From Desulfobacteraceae bacterium (lineage in GTDB: Bacteria > Desulfobacterota > Desulfobacteria > Desulfobacterales > UBA5852): DNA of 64,000 nucleotides. The notes below the pieces were generated by a model, which was not told where the DNA came from, did not search any database, and saw nothing but the letters and a program-made list of their open reading frames with translations. Made by a program: the position numbers and the translations under genes. Where the stretch lies: contig JABZFP010000041.1 in assembly GCA_014237395.1 (NCBI GenBank), positions 62,001-126,000 of the forward strand, read 5' to 3'. Below are positions 1 through 10,082 of the stretch, one piece after another. Each line of letters starts with the position of its first letter. The first letter of the stretch is position 1.

Positions 1-1359
1 GCGTGCCTTGTCCCGGGTGCGGGTTTCGGGGGCCATTTTTACCCCGGGGCCGAATGTTTTTCGGAGGGCCCGGTTGCGCTCGTCGTACCGCCGGCGGACA
101 TCCCGGGAGGGATCGACATACAGGGTGCCGACATCGGCATCCATGAGCACCGGGGTATCATAGGGGACCTTCAATAGAGCGGGATACATGGCAATGATGG
201 TGGGGATATTCAGGGACCGGGCAATGATGGTGACATGGGATGTGACGCCGCCCCCGGCCAGGATGATGCCGGCCACGGACTCGGAGGCCAGTTTAAGGAT
301 ATCCGAAGGATAAAGCTGGGAGGCGATGACGATGCGGCCATCCATGGGGCTCTGCCCCGTCATCGGCTGCTTGCGCAGGTTGAACAGCAGACGCCGCACC
401 AGGTCCTCGATATCTTTTGATTTCTCCCGGATATAGGCGTTGGCGCTCTTTTCGAACAGGTCGATAAAATGGCGGGCCACAAGGCGAATCGCGGCCGGTG
501 CGGACAGCCCGTCGGTGATGAGCTGCGTTATTTCTTGAACGAACCGGGGATCCTTCAGCATCATGTGGTGGGCTTCGAAGATCAACACCGCGCTTTCCGG
601 CAGCCGGCGGACCATTTGCTCCTGGAGCTGCTGGAGTTGATCGATGGTCTTGGCCATGGCGTTCCGAAAATCCTTGAGCCCGGCATGGAATTGATCGTCG
701 GCCACATCCTCCATCAGGGGGTCTGACGAACCCATGATCATTGCCGGTGCCAGGGCAAACCCATTGACGGCGGCTTCGCCCTTGAACATCTGCATGCCTT
801 CTGGCATGGCGGGCGCGTCGGCCGTGGTGGCCGAATGGGTGAGGGTCATCATCATGCGCGCGTGGGCAATGGTGCCGGCCAGTTGGGCGGCAATGGCCTT
901 GAGCGCCAGCACATCCGCCGGGGTGAAGTAGTTGGCGTCGGTGTGCTGGACGACGAGGACGCCCGTTTTTTCTGCGCCGTAACGGATGGGAACCGACAGG
1001 AAGGATTTGAACCGCTCCTCCATCGAGGATTCAAAATATTTGAAACGCGGATTGCTGCTGGCGTCACCCTCGCAAACCGGGGCCATCTGTTCGAGGGTCC
1101 AGCCAACCAACCCCTCGCCGATTTCCATCCGCACCCGCTCCACCGAATCGGGGTGCAGTCCGACCGTGGCTTTGAGCACCAGGGTGCCCGAGTTGGCTTC
1201 CAGAAGGTAGATGGATCCGACATCGGCGTTCAGGTGCGAGGCCACGAGCTGAACAACCTGCTGCAGGAAGTTGTCGATGTCTTTGCTTTCCGACATCAGG
1301 TTGGCCAATTCGCCGATGTCGCAAATCAGGCTCAGGTGCTCGGTTTTGGCATTCGCCAT
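1..1359 (-). CDS. ptsP: Phosphoenolpyruvate-protein phosphotransferase PtsP-like (GAF domain + PEP-utilising domains), 3' part cut by window edge
   Basis: Hand reverse translation from the ATG at 1359 gives MANAKTEHLSLICDIGELANLMSESKDIDNFLQQVVQLVASHLNADVGSIYLLE (GAF), then a PEP-utiliser N domain and a GGGVTSHVTIIAR swivelling phospho-His motif; open at the window start. Confidence 0.85.
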   Translation of the reverse strand, partial: MANAKTEHLSLICDIGELANLMSESKDIDNFLQQVVQLVASHLNADVGSIYLLEANSGTLVLKATVGLHPDSVERVRMEIGEGLVGWTLEQMAPVCEGDASSNPRFKYFESSMEERFKSFLSVPIRYGAEKTGVLVVQHTDANYFTPADVLALKAIAAQLAGTIAHARMMMTLTHSATTADAPAMPEGMQMFKGEAAVNGFALAPAMIMGSSDPLMEDVADDQFHAGLKDFRNAMAKTIDQLQQLQEQMVRRLPESAVLIFEAHHMMLKDPRFVQEITQLITDGLSAPAAIRLVARHFIDLFEKSANAYIREKSKDIEDLVRRLLFNLRKQPMTGQSPMDGRIVIASQLYPSDILKLASESVAGIILAGGGVTSHVTIIARSLNIPTIIAMYPALLKVPYDTPVLMDADVGTLYVDPSRDVRRRYDERNRALRKTFGPGVKMAPETRTRDKAR

Positions 1360-1507
1360 GAAACAACTCTTTCTTGGGGTGCCGCCCGTGGCGGGAGGGC
1401 GCGGGGCGTCCATGTTTCAATGCTTTATTGATCCTGCCGGAATGGCCTATCTGCCGTTATACCCAGCCAGGCCGGCATCTGTACACCAGTGAATCATCCT
1501 GAAACAT

Positions 1508-1592
1508 AATGGTTTCCAATGGCTGGGCGTCAACCCGGGAAGATGACCACCCGAATCGTCTGCGAGCACATATAACACACCTTCGGGCTCGG
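1508..1592 (-). repeat. Truncated 3'-end copy (A) of PQQ sugar dehydrogenase gene
   Basis: aatggtttccaatggctgggcgtcaacccgggaagatgaccacc...gagcacatataacacacc aligns with the 3' end of the intact gene at 8822; minus ORF ...GVLYVLADDSGGHLPGLTPSHW. Confidence 0.75.
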
Positions 1593-1795
1593 CGGAATTT
1601 GCGGGTATCAATCCGTCAGCTTTAACCAACTGTTGACAAGGGGAACAGTGCCCATTTATTAGGTGCCCTCACTGCTCAAGGCCAGGATGCGGATAGGTGA
1701 ACGGCCCGGCCGCAGCCTGCATCACAATGCGTTACAAAGAGATTCGAGCCCCGATATCCCGCGGTCGTTGCGGCGGCGGATGGAGCGTCTGAAAC

Positions 1796-2623
1796 ATGCT
1801 GGTGAACGTTCTGTTTTTTTCGATCCTGGTGGCCGCCCTGGGGCTGTGGGCCTGGCGCATCAGGGACCACCGGGCGGATCGCGCGGCCATGCAGCGGCTC
1901 GCCGCTGCTCAGCCTGCCGCACCGGCATGCTTTGACCCTGCGATGGTTGCCGATTTACCGGAACCGGCCCGGCGCTACTTCCTTTACACCATCCAGCCGG
2001 ACACCCCGCTCCACACGGTGGCCGACATCACCATGGCGGGGCGCTTCGGGATGGGGACTAAGGCCAACCCCAACTACCTCGACATGACGGCCCGCCAGAC
2101 CTTGGCCATGCCGGCCGGGTTTGTCTGGGAGATGTGCGCGAAGCGCGGTCTGGTGCGGCTGTCCGGCTCCGACAGCGAACGCTGGACCCGGTTCTGGCTG
2201 ATGGGACTGCTGCCGGTGGCACGCATGGGTGGCGATGCGGATCATAGGCGCTCGGCTTTCGGACGCTATGTGGCCGAAGCCGTGTTCTGGACACCGGCAG
2301 CGGTGCTGCCCGGCCCGGGTGTTCAGTGGTCGTTGGTGGATGCGAATTGCGCCCGCCTCACCGTGCGCCACAAAGGTCTCGAGCAGTCGGTCGATCTCAC
2401 GGTGGCGCCGGATGGGCAGCCGGTGGAAGTCCGGTTTGAACGATGGAGCAATGCCAATCCCGCGAAGGTTCATCGACGGCAGCCGTTTGGCGGCACCCTC
2501 TCGGCGTTTCGCGCGTTTGACGGCTTCCGCCTGCCCACCCACGTGGAAGCCGGCAACTTCTTCGGCACGGACCAGTATTTTCCGTTCTTCGTGGCGGACG
2601 TGACGAATATCGACTTTCTTTAG
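1796..2623 (+). CDS. DUF6544-like family protein with N-terminal membrane anchor
   Basis: 275 aa; LPEPARRYFLYTI... and overall layout resemble DUF6544 proteins. Confidence 0.6.
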   Translation: MLVNVLFFSILVAALGLWAWRIRDHRADRAAMQRLAAAQPAAPACFDPAMVADLPEPARRYFLYTIQPDTPLHTVADITMAGRFGMGTKANPNYLDMTARQTLAMPAGFVWEMCAKRGLVRLSGSDSERWTRFWLMGLLPVARMGGDADHRRSAFGRYVAEAVFWTPAAVLPGPGVQWSLVDANCARLTVRHKGLEQSVDLTVAPDGQPVEVRFERWSNANPAKVHRRQPFGGTLSAFRAFDGFRLPTHVEAGNFFGTDQYFPFFVADVTNIDFL

Positions 2624-2632
2624 GACTGAGGA

Positions 2633-3451
2633 GTGCCTGCCGTGCGTCAACGTGACCTGATCCCGTTCTTTGCAATGGCCTTCCTGATCTCCTGGGGCAT
2701 CCTCGCGCTCTACATCTTTGTCCCGGAGCCGACGGTCCGATGGTTCGGCAACCTTACGGGTTCGCATCCCCTGTTCTATGTGGCGGTCTACGCGCCGGCC
2801 ATCGCAGCGCTGACGCTGACCCTTTTCCGACACGGCATCGACGGGACGTGGCGTTTTCTCGCCCGGCTGCTGCTCTGGCGGGTGTCGATCCCCTGGTATG
2901 TTCTGGTGATCGTTGGGGTACCGTTGGTTTTCTATGTATCGGCCCTGTTCAAGGAAAGCGCCTCCAACACGCTGTTTCCCTTCGCGTCCGTGCCGGCCTA
3001 CCTGCTGGCATTGTTTGTCATGGCCATCAAGGGACCGGTTGAGGAAATCGGCTGGCGCGGCCTGGCGCTGCCGCTGCTGCAGCGCAGCATGGCACCCATC
3101 TGGGCCGGGCTGTTACTGGGCGTCATCTGGGGGATCTGGCATCTGCCGGCCTTTCTGCTGAGCGGCACGCCCCAAAGCGCCTGGTCGCTGACGCCGTTCT
3201 TCGTGGGCACCATTGCCCTCAGCGTGATTGTGACACCGCTGTTCAACAGCGCGCGCGGCAGTATCTTGCTTCCCGCTCTTTTCCACCTCCAGCTGATCAA
3301 TCCCCTGTGGCCGGATGCACAGCCTTACGATACCGCCCTGTTCGTGGCGGTTGCCGCCGCCGTCGTGCGGCTCAACCGGGATGCGATGTTCACGCGCAAG
3401 GGTGCCGTAACGGATGTGGTCCCGAAAGCAAAAGGGGGCGTCTTTCACTAA
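2633..3451 (+). CDS. CPBP family intramembrane metalloprotease (GTG start)
   Basis: Multi-TM protein with GPVEEIGWRGLALPLLQ (EExxxR) and HLPAFLLSG motifs. Confidence 0.85.
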   Translation: MPAVRQRDLIPFFAMAFLISWGILALYIFVPEPTVRWFGNLTGSHPLFYVAVYAPAIAALTLTLFRHGIDGTWRFLARLLLWRVSIPWYVLVIVGVPLVFYVSALFKESASNTLFPFASVPAYLLALFVMAIKGPVEEIGWRGLALPLLQRSMAPIWAGLLLGVIWGIWHLPAFLLSGTPQSAWSLTPFFVGTIALSVIVTPLFNSARGSILLPALFHLQLINPLWPDAQPYDTALFVAVAAAVVRLNRDAMFTRKGAVTDVVPKAKGGVFH

Positions 3452-3453
3452 CA

Positions 3454-3555
3454 AGGATCTTTCGGGTCCCTTTTCGATCTGGCGGATGCGCCGACCCCAT
3501 TCAAAGCGTTCGGCTTCTTCGGCCGCGTCCCCTTTGCAAGCAATATGATTAAACC
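3454..3555 (-). repeat. Truncated 3'-region copy (B) of PQQ sugar dehydrogenase gene
   Basis: Minus translation [33 protein letters not shown] matches the intact protein [35 protein letters not shown]. Confidence 0.8.
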
Positions 3556-3676
3556 CGATTATCACCATATGCACCAAAAGCAATTGATATCGTTTACCCA
3601 TCAGTAGTAAACATAGAACCTATATCAATATTGGACATCACGTCATCATCACCCCCCGTGAAGGAGCCGCGGCGAC

Positions 3677-5308
3677 ATGGCAACGACTCTGATTAAAAAC
3701 GGCACCATCGTGGACGGCACCGGCCAGCCGGCTTTTGCCGGCAGCGTCCTGGTCGACGACGACCGCATTGCGGATATTGTTCCCTCAGGGGCGGCCTTGC
3801 CGGCGGCCGACAGCCAGATTGATGCCCAGGGCCTGATCATTTGCCCCGGTTTCATCGACATGCACTCCCATGCCGACTGGGTCCTGCCGCTGGCGAACCA
3901 CGCGCCGATTCTGAAATGTCTGGTGGAACAGGGCATTACCACCGTGGTCGCGGGCAACTGCGGCATCTCGCCGGCGCCCATGACCCCGGACGCCAGGGCG
4001 CGGACCGAAGTTCTGGCGTCCATCGTCACGGCCGGGGAGCTGGACTACCCTTGGCGTTCGATGGCCGAATATCTAACCCACGTGGCGCACCAGCGCCCCC
4101 TGGTCAACATCGCTCAGCTCGTCGGTCATGCCACCGTGCGCTACGCGAACAGCCGCCGGGATCGGGGTGACATGAGCCCGCAGGATCTCGAGCGCTGTCT
4201 GGAAAGCACGTGTCAGGCCCTGGATGACGGCGCCTGCGGGCTGAGTTTCGGGTTGGGCTACGATCCCGGCATGTATGCCTCCCTGGAAGAACTGGAGGCC
4301 TTCAGCCGCATCGCCGCTGAGGCCGGCAAACCGGTCACCATCCACATGAAAGCCCTCTCCCGCCTCTCTCCCTGCTATCCCCTGACCATGCTGGCGGCCC
4401 ACAACATCAAAGCCTTGCAGGAAGCCCTGCTGCTGGCGGAAAAGACCGGCGCGGCCATTCAGTTGTCCCACTTTATTTTCGTTGGCCGTAAAAGCTGGTC
4501 CACCGTGGGTGAGGCCCTCGACCTGGTTGAAAGGGCCCGCGCCCGGGGGGTGGATGTGATGATCGATGCCTTCCCCTACACTTGCGGCAATACGACCATC
4601 CTGGCCCCCGTGCCTTATTGGTTCCTGGCAAAAATCCCTGATGCCTATTCCAATGCGCTGTTGAAAGCGCGCCTGAGATTGGAGCTGGCCGTGGGCTTCC
4701 GCCTGCTGGGCTTCAGCTATCCGGACTTTCAGGTGATGGACAGCGGCATTCCCGGCTATGAAGATCTGAATGGTCTCCGGATCACCGAGATCGCCGCGAA
4801 GTGGGGCTGCTCCCCCTTTACGGCCATGTTGACGTTGGCGGAAAAAAGCCGAGGCGCCGCCCTGATGCTCTATCACACTTATAGCGGTGAACCCGGTTTC
4901 GAAGACCCCCTGGAGAAAGTCCTCTCCCGCGACTACTGCCTCTTCGAGACCGACGCCGCCATCAAGGCCAACGGCCTGCCCAATCCAGCTGCGACGGGAA
5001 CCTTCCCGCGCATTCTCGGCCGCTTCGTTCGGGACCAAAAGCTGTTTTCTGTAGAGGAAGCCGTCCGCCGAATGACCCGCGCCTCGGCGGAACGTTTTGG
5101 ATTGAACGATGTGGGGTGCCTGGCGCCCGGCATGGCCGCGGACATCGTCCTGTTCGATCCCCAAACGATCGCAGACAACCCTGGCGGAGACCGTCAGGCG
5201 GCCGACCGACCCGAAGGAATCAAGCGGGTGCTGCTCAATGGGCAAACCGTCGTGAAGGACGGGATTTATGTCGAGGGTGTCCGGCCGGGGCGGGTATTGA
5301 AAGTATGA
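3677..5308 (+). CDS. N-acyl-D-amino-acid deacylase (D-aminoacylase), amidohydrolase family
   Basis: 543 aa; IICPGFIDMHSHADW, GNCGISPAP, IDAFPYTCGNT, LAPGMAADIVLFDP. Confidence 0.85.
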   Translation: MATTLIKNGTIVDGTGQPAFAGSVLVDDDRIADIVPSGAALPAADSQIDAQGLIICPGFIDMHSHADWVLPLANHAPILKCLVEQGITTVVAGNCGISPAPMTPDARARTEVLASIVTAGELDYPWRSMAEYLTHVAHQRPLVNIAQLVGHATVRYANSRRDRGDMSPQDLERCLESTCQALDDGACGLSFGLGYDPGMYASLEELEAFSRIAAEAGKPVTIHMKALSRLSPCYPLTMLAAHNIKALQEALLLAEKTGAAIQLSHFIFVGRKSWSTVGEALDLVERARARGVDVMIDAFPYTCGNTTILAPVPYWFLAKIPDAYSNALLKARLRLELAVGFRLLGFSYPDFQVMDSGIPGYEDLNGLRITEIAAKWGCSPFTAMLTLAEKSRGAALMLYHTYSGEPGFEDPLEKVLSRDYCLFETDAAIKANGLPNPAATGTFPRILGRFVRDQKLFSVEEAVRRMTRASAERFGLNDVGCLAPGMAADIVLFDPQTIADNPGGDRQAADRPEGIKRVLLNGQTVVKDGIYVEGVRPGRVLKV

Positions 5309-5346
5309 GGGGCAAGGGGCGCTGTGGCTGCGTCCCATCCCGACGC

Positions 5347-5420
5347 AATGGTTTCTAACGGCTGGGGGTCAACGATAGAAGGCGGCAACGGGTACGGTCT
5401 TCGATCAATTACATGCGGCC
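5347..5420 (-). repeat. Truncated 3'-end copy (C) of PQQ sugar dehydrogenase gene
   Basis: aatggtttctaacggctgggggtcaacgatagaaggcggcaacgggtacggtcttcga aligns with 8822-8880. Confidence 0.75.
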
Positions 5421-5454
5421 CCAAGCATCCCGACAACGTGAATCGAATGTCTCT

Positions 5455-6384
5455 CTAAGGCGACAGCGTCACCGTTTTTGAATTGTTGGTACGGTCGGCA
5501 TCGATGATTCTTGGAAAACAATCTAGAATCACTTCAACGCTGTAGCTGTAACCGGATGTAAGGTTGATTCCCTGGGACCCGCTGTCCGGCCAGATAAACG
5601 TCACATATTTTTGCCCAGGAGTGCCGGCAGGAACACCGGGCTTTTTCAATATCCCCTGGGGGTCCATATCTTTCAGCAGTATTTGTCGATGCGGACTGCT
5701 GCCAATCACCGTCGCTTTTACCCAGGCCCGACCAAAAGCGTAATCAGGAATGGCTTTGCCGGCGTTGGACATTTTGATTTGGATGCGCCCGTCAGGGGTT
5801 GCTTTGATATAGTGGAGGACAAGATCTGCGGGAGCGGCTTGGGGTTTCATCGTGAAATAGTGTTTGTAATAATTGTTTTGAGGGTTTGATTCTTCCCCGG
5901 GTTGCAGACTTTCCGTATTGATCCCACCTTCAATCTGGTTGCGCCCTGGATGGTGCAGGTTGATGTATTTGGTAATGACATGCTTTTGACCCGGGCCGAG
6001 AATGGGGATATTGTTGGTGTAGCCCGGTATGGCCGCCATCAGGCTGTTGCCTTGTATCCGGTAACCATTTTCATCGACACTGAAGACCGACATGGTCAGC
6101 GAACATGCCGCGGAAGTGGCGACATTCCCCTGGTTTTTCACCGAAACTTCAATTGTGATCGTACCGCCGCCAACCGATGGCGTTTTCGGGTTGACGTTTA
6201 GCGCGATAACCTTCAAATCCGGTTTTCCAATTACATTGCCAACGTCCATCTTCTTCATGTTGCTGCCGGCAGGTACCCTTTTCAAGGGTTTGGTATTTTC
6301 GGCACCCAAGCCCTGTCCGGCAAATAAAAATGCCATCGCCGCCGCTCCGATAATTAGGAAAACAGATTTGATGGTCGTTTTCAT
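5455..6384 (-). CDS. Secreted CARDB-domain protein
   Basis: 309 aa, signal peptide MKTTIKSVFLIIGAAAMAFLFAGQGLGA; DLKVIALNVNPKTPSVGGGTITIEVSVKNQGN is CARDB-like. Confidence 0.7.
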   Translation of the reverse strand: MKTTIKSVFLIIGAAAMAFLFAGQGLGAENTKPLKRVPAGSNMKKMDVGNVIGKPDLKVIALNVNPKTPSVGGGTITIEVSVKNQGNVATSAACSLTMSVFSVDENGYRIQGNSLMAAIPGYTNNIPILGPGQKHVITKYINLHHPGRNQIEGGINTESLQPGEESNPQNNYYKHYFTMKPQAAPADLVLHYIKATPDGRIQIKMSNAGKAIPDYAFGRAWVKATVIGSSPHRQILLKDMDPQGILKKPGVPAGTPGQKYVTFIWPDSGSQGINLTSGYSYSVEVILDCFPRIIDADRTNNSKTVTLSP

Positions 6385-6566
6385 ACCCCCCCCTTTGTTG
6401 ATCTATTTTTTAAATGATCTTGTATTCATAAGTATCAATAACCGCCCAAAGGGTTCAATTATAAATGACATTTTGTTTTTTTGGGCGGCGGGATAGCGGA
6501 CTAATGAACAAAATCGCTGGGTTTGCGAATTCACACGCGGCATTGGTTGAGCACTAGAGATGCTGA

Positions 6567-6820
6567 ATGGTTCCTAACGTCCGGGGGTCAGCTTTAGCAG
6601 GCGGCCACCGGACCCGTCTTCGAGCACGTACAACGCCCCGTCGGATCCCTGTTCCACCTCGCGGATCCGCTTACCCCATTCAAAGCGTTCGGCTTCTTCG
6701 GCCGCGTTCTCTTCTAAATCAACACAAATAAGGGCTCGGAATACAAGGCCACCGATCAGCGCGTCGCCTTGCCAGTCGGCAAACAGGTTCCCATCGTAAA
6801 TCACCAGATCGGGCGGAGCA
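6567..6820 (-). repeat. Truncated 3'-end copy (D, about 250 bp) of PQQ sugar dehydrogenase gene
   Basis: Minus ORF 6574-6804 [26 protein letters not shown]...[19 protein letters not shown]; by eye 61 of 76 residues match the C-terminus of the 8830-9951 protein. Confidence 0.9.
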
Positions 6821-7128
6821 AGACGTCAATGGTGAAGGGGCAGCGATATCTGAAGCCAGTTGACCGCATCAGGCAAACGGATTGCCATTCACGGCAACCC
6901 GGCCATCTCATCGGGACCCTTCCGGGATCGAGGCTTTCGATCCCGGCCATGCGTCAGGTTTCGCTTTATCTCTTAGTAATTCCTTAGTAGGGTAAATTCA
7001 CCCGTTTGCTACGGTTAGACAAACGGCGTCATCGTCTATCCGCTTCATTACCATTACGGCGAACACGATCTGGCCTCATTTCTTGCGAACACGGCGTAGC
7101 ACGACACCTGGAAGAAGGGAAAAAGGTA

Positions 7129-8646
7129 ATGAAAAAATGGTTGGGGGGTTTTGCACTTGTATTGCTATCCGTTTTTCTTGTCGCCGGATCTTCACTCGCA
7201 TGGCAAGGGCGAATGGCCGGTATGGGGGACCCTTATGGGCTTGTTGGTGATGAATCGGATTTCCTCATTCACCCTGCCAATATCGCCATGGGCGAAGGGA
7301 CCCGATTCTACGGAGACTATCGCTTCACCTACACCGATGTGACAAACTGGGACACTACCCTGGAGCGATTCAATACGGCCGGCGTTCTGTTAGACTTCTA
7401 CGATTTTGACACCTCGGGGGATGAGTATAACAACAATGCGATGGTTGGCACCGGCTTCTCTCTGGGCCCGGGGAGGATGGGAGTATTTTTCACTTACAAC
7501 GACCTGCAGGGTGATTACGATGGGAAAGAAGATCTCCTGGGAGTAAGCAACGCTGCCGCGTACGACATCACCCATAACGATAACAATCTTGCCCTGAGGC
7601 TTCTGTACGGGTTACCGGTGCTGGGAATGGATGCGGGTGTCGAACTGGGAATGACGTATCGCGATGAGGAAAAAAAGTGGTGGATTCCGGACACCAAAAA
7701 TGATGTCTGGCCCAGTGATTATGAGCAAAACTTACATTACTTTATGAACCCCTATAACTCCAGATACTGGGAGATATTCTGGAAAGCGGGTTTGGGCAAA
7801 AATTTTGATGACCTGCGGTTTGATTGGACGATAAATGGCGGCCATATTATAGCCTCAGACAACGAATATGAATATCAATATTTTCTTGCACCTGGAGTTG
7901 ATGAGCATGTTGTTATGGATGGCGATGTGTCGGGTTACAGCATCGGCACAGATCTCTGGTTTCGGTACCAGTTGAACGATGCGCTTACCTTGCCCTTTGT
8001 TGTGAGTGTTAGCTATATCTCCAGACAGCGGGATGGCGATGGTACTGGGATAGGCCTTGCTGACTTTGGTGAACGGTATAGCTACGAGCACGAAGAGACA
8101 AACTTTGAGGCCAGGATCGGCGGTGGGGTGCAAAAGAAACTTGATACCGGCGGCCTGATCAGTGCGGCGCTTTATTACCACTACCTGCAGGGACGGGAAC
8201 ATCAGTGGTTCAGGAACCCGGATTATCCGTTTTTCTACGATTACACGGATTATCCCAAACACAAAGAGCATCGGTTAGAAGTACAGCTTGCCGGTGAGTG
8301 GGAGCTGACACCTTCTACCGCCCTGCGGATGGGTCTGAACCCCTTTTACGGTTGGGTGGTCGCCCATGACTTTGAACAATCCAGCCAATTGTTCGTTTTA
8401 ACGGAAAAGGATGATATTGAATCAGATGGAAATTCCTGGGGAATTAACGCTTCCTTGGGAGGCACCGTGAAATTGTCACGTGTTACGCTCGAGCCCTTTA
8501 TTAACGGCGGTTACTTCAACCTCGATCTGAAAGGCGATGGCGATCATACGATCGGCCCGGGCCTAACCATCGGTTCCTGGGGATTCGATCAACAGCGTTC
8601 GGAGTGGTTTATCGGCGGCGGGCTTTCGATCCTGTTCGGTTTATAG
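7129..8646 (+). CDS. Outer-membrane beta-barrel / porin-like protein
   Basis: From ATG 7129: signal peptide MKKWLGGFALVLLSVFLVAGSSLAWQG; repeated amphipathic strands; C-terminal ...SEWFIGGGLSILFGL. Confidence 0.6.
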   Translation: MKKWLGGFALVLLSVFLVAGSSLAWQGRMAGMGDPYGLVGDESDFLIHPANIAMGEGTRFYGDYRFTYTDVTNWDTTLERFNTAGVLLDFYDFDTSGDEYNNNAMVGTGFSLGPGRMGVFFTYNDLQGDYDGKEDLLGVSNAAAYDITHNDNNLALRLLYGLPVLGMDAGVELGMTYRDEEKKWWIPDTKNDVWPSDYEQNLHYFMNPYNSRYWEIFWKAGLGKNFDDLRFDWTINGGHIIASDNEYEYQYFLAPGVDEHVVMDGDVSGYSIGTDLWFRYQLNDALTLPFVVSVSYISRQRDGDGTGIGLADFGERYSYEHEETNFEARIGGGVQKKLDTGGLISAALYYHYLQGREHQWFRNPDYPFFYDYTDYPKHKEHRLEVQLAGEWELTPSTALRMGLNPFYGWVVAHDFEQSSQLFVLTEKDDIESDGNSWGINASLGGTVKLSRVTLEPFINGGYFNLDLKGDGDHTIGPGLTIGSWGFDQQRSEWFIGGGLSILFGL

Positions 8647-8829
8647 ATGATGATTGACATCGGTTAACAGGATAACGGGATCGGACCAAACCGACACACT
8701 TAAACCGTAATCAATAAAGGTTAGAAACCGATCACAATGCCCCCTATAACCTCCCTTTTGGGCCTGAAACCGCGTCTATGACCGGAAAGGGGCGTCCGGG
8801 GGCCGCGCGCCGTCCAGAAGCCATGGTTC

Positions 8830-9951
8830 CTAACGTCTGGGCGTCAACTTCAGAAGACGACCACCGTCACCGTCCTCGAGCACATACAACGCCCCGTCGG
8901 GTCCCTGTTCCACCTCGCGAATGCGCTCATTCCATTCAAAGCGTTCAACCTCTTCGGCCCTGTCCCCGTTCAGAGCAACGCGAATCAGGGCTCGGGATAC
9001 GAGTCCGCCGATCAACGCATTGCCTTGCCAGTCGGCAAACAAATTACCATCGTAAATCACCAGACCGGACGGCGCGATAGAAGGCACCCAATATGCCCGC
9101 GGGGCTTCGAACTCCGGGCGGGTGTCATGGTCGGGAATGGGGATGCCTGAGTAATGGTCGCCGTTCGATACGATCGGCCAGCCGTAATTTTTGCCGGCTA
9201 TGATGATGTTCAACTCGTCGCCGTGACGCGGCCCCATCTCGTGGACCCACAGCCTTCCGTCGGCATCGAATGCGATGCCCAGCATGTTGCGGTGCCCCAC
9301 GGTCCAGAACTGCCTGGCGATTTCACCGCGATCCTGCCAGGGGTTGTCGTCGGGCACGGTGCCGTCGTCGTTCAAGCGAATCACCTTGCCAAGATGGCCG
9401 CCAAAATCCTGGGCCGGTTCCAATTTCTGGCGCTCGCCGGAGGTGATGAACATTTTACCGTCGGGGCCGAACGCGATGCGATGACTGTAATGGCCCTTTC
9501 CGGTCACTTTAGGCGCCTGAACCCACAGCCTTTCCACGGAAGCGAGCTTGGGCGGACGGGTTTCAAGATCGAGCTTGGCGCGGACCACCACCGCCCCCCG
9601 TGTGCCGCTATCCTCGCCGTCTTCGGCATACGACAAATAGACCCAGGCATTGCGTTCAAAATCAGGATGCAGCACGACATCGCCCAGGCCACCCTGACCG
9701 CCATAGGCGACATCCCACAACCCCTGCACTTCGGTTCTCGATCCGTCGGGGCCAACATGCCACAGCCTACCTCTCTTTTCGGTCACCAGAAGCGTGCCGT
9801 CGGGCAGGAACGTCATGGCCCAGGGCTCATCGAACGTCGCGACCTCAGCGGCCGCAAGTTCGGTGCCCTGCGTACCCTCGATTGTAAAGTCGCCGGTTGC
9901 CGCCGGCACCGCAAATAGACTCATTGCAAGTAAGAAGATCATTGTGCGCAT
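8830..9951 (-). CDS. PQQ-dependent sugar dehydrogenase (aldose sugar dehydrogenase family), secreted
   Basis: 373 aa; signal peptide; [76 protein letters not shown]-type motifs. Confidence 0.92.
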   Translation of the reverse strand: MRTMIFLLAMSLFAVPAATGDFTIEGTQGTELAAAEVATFDEPWAMTFLPDGTLLVTEKRGRLWHVGPDGSRTEVQGLWDVAYGGQGGLGDVVLHPDFERNAWVYLSYAEDGEDSGTRGAVVVRAKLDLETRPPKLASVERLWVQAPKVTGKGHYSHRIAFGPDGKMFITSGERQKLEPAQDFGGHLGKVIRLNDDGTVPDDNPWQDRGEIARQFWTVGHRNMLGIAFDADGRLWVHEMGPRHGDELNIIIAGKNYGWPIVSNGDHYSGIPIPDHDTRPEFEAPRAYWVPSIAPSGLVIYDGNLFADWQGNALIGGLVSRALIRVALNGDRAEEVERFEWNERIREVEQGPDGALYVLEDGDGGRLLKLTPRR

Positions 9952-10082
9952 GGGTGTGAATCCCTCTTATGGTGTTGTCGCGTTAAAGGCTTGCGCCCTC
10001 GGCCCCGTATCCATAAGCAATAATTTAGGGTGCCGGATGGACGCTGTCAAACCGTCCGCTTGCCATGCCTAGCGGCGCTTCC

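Noticed and set aside
4073-5338. 421-aa minus ORF antisense to D-aminoacylase
   Set aside because: Composition-driven antisense frame over a clearly recognisable amidohydrolase
1508-8830. Integron-type gene cassette array with attC sites
   Set aside because: Some copies contain cctaacg...gtcaac that superficially recalls attC cores, but copy A has ccaatgg there, the repeats are clearly coding 3' ends of a neighbouring gene, and no integron integrase is present
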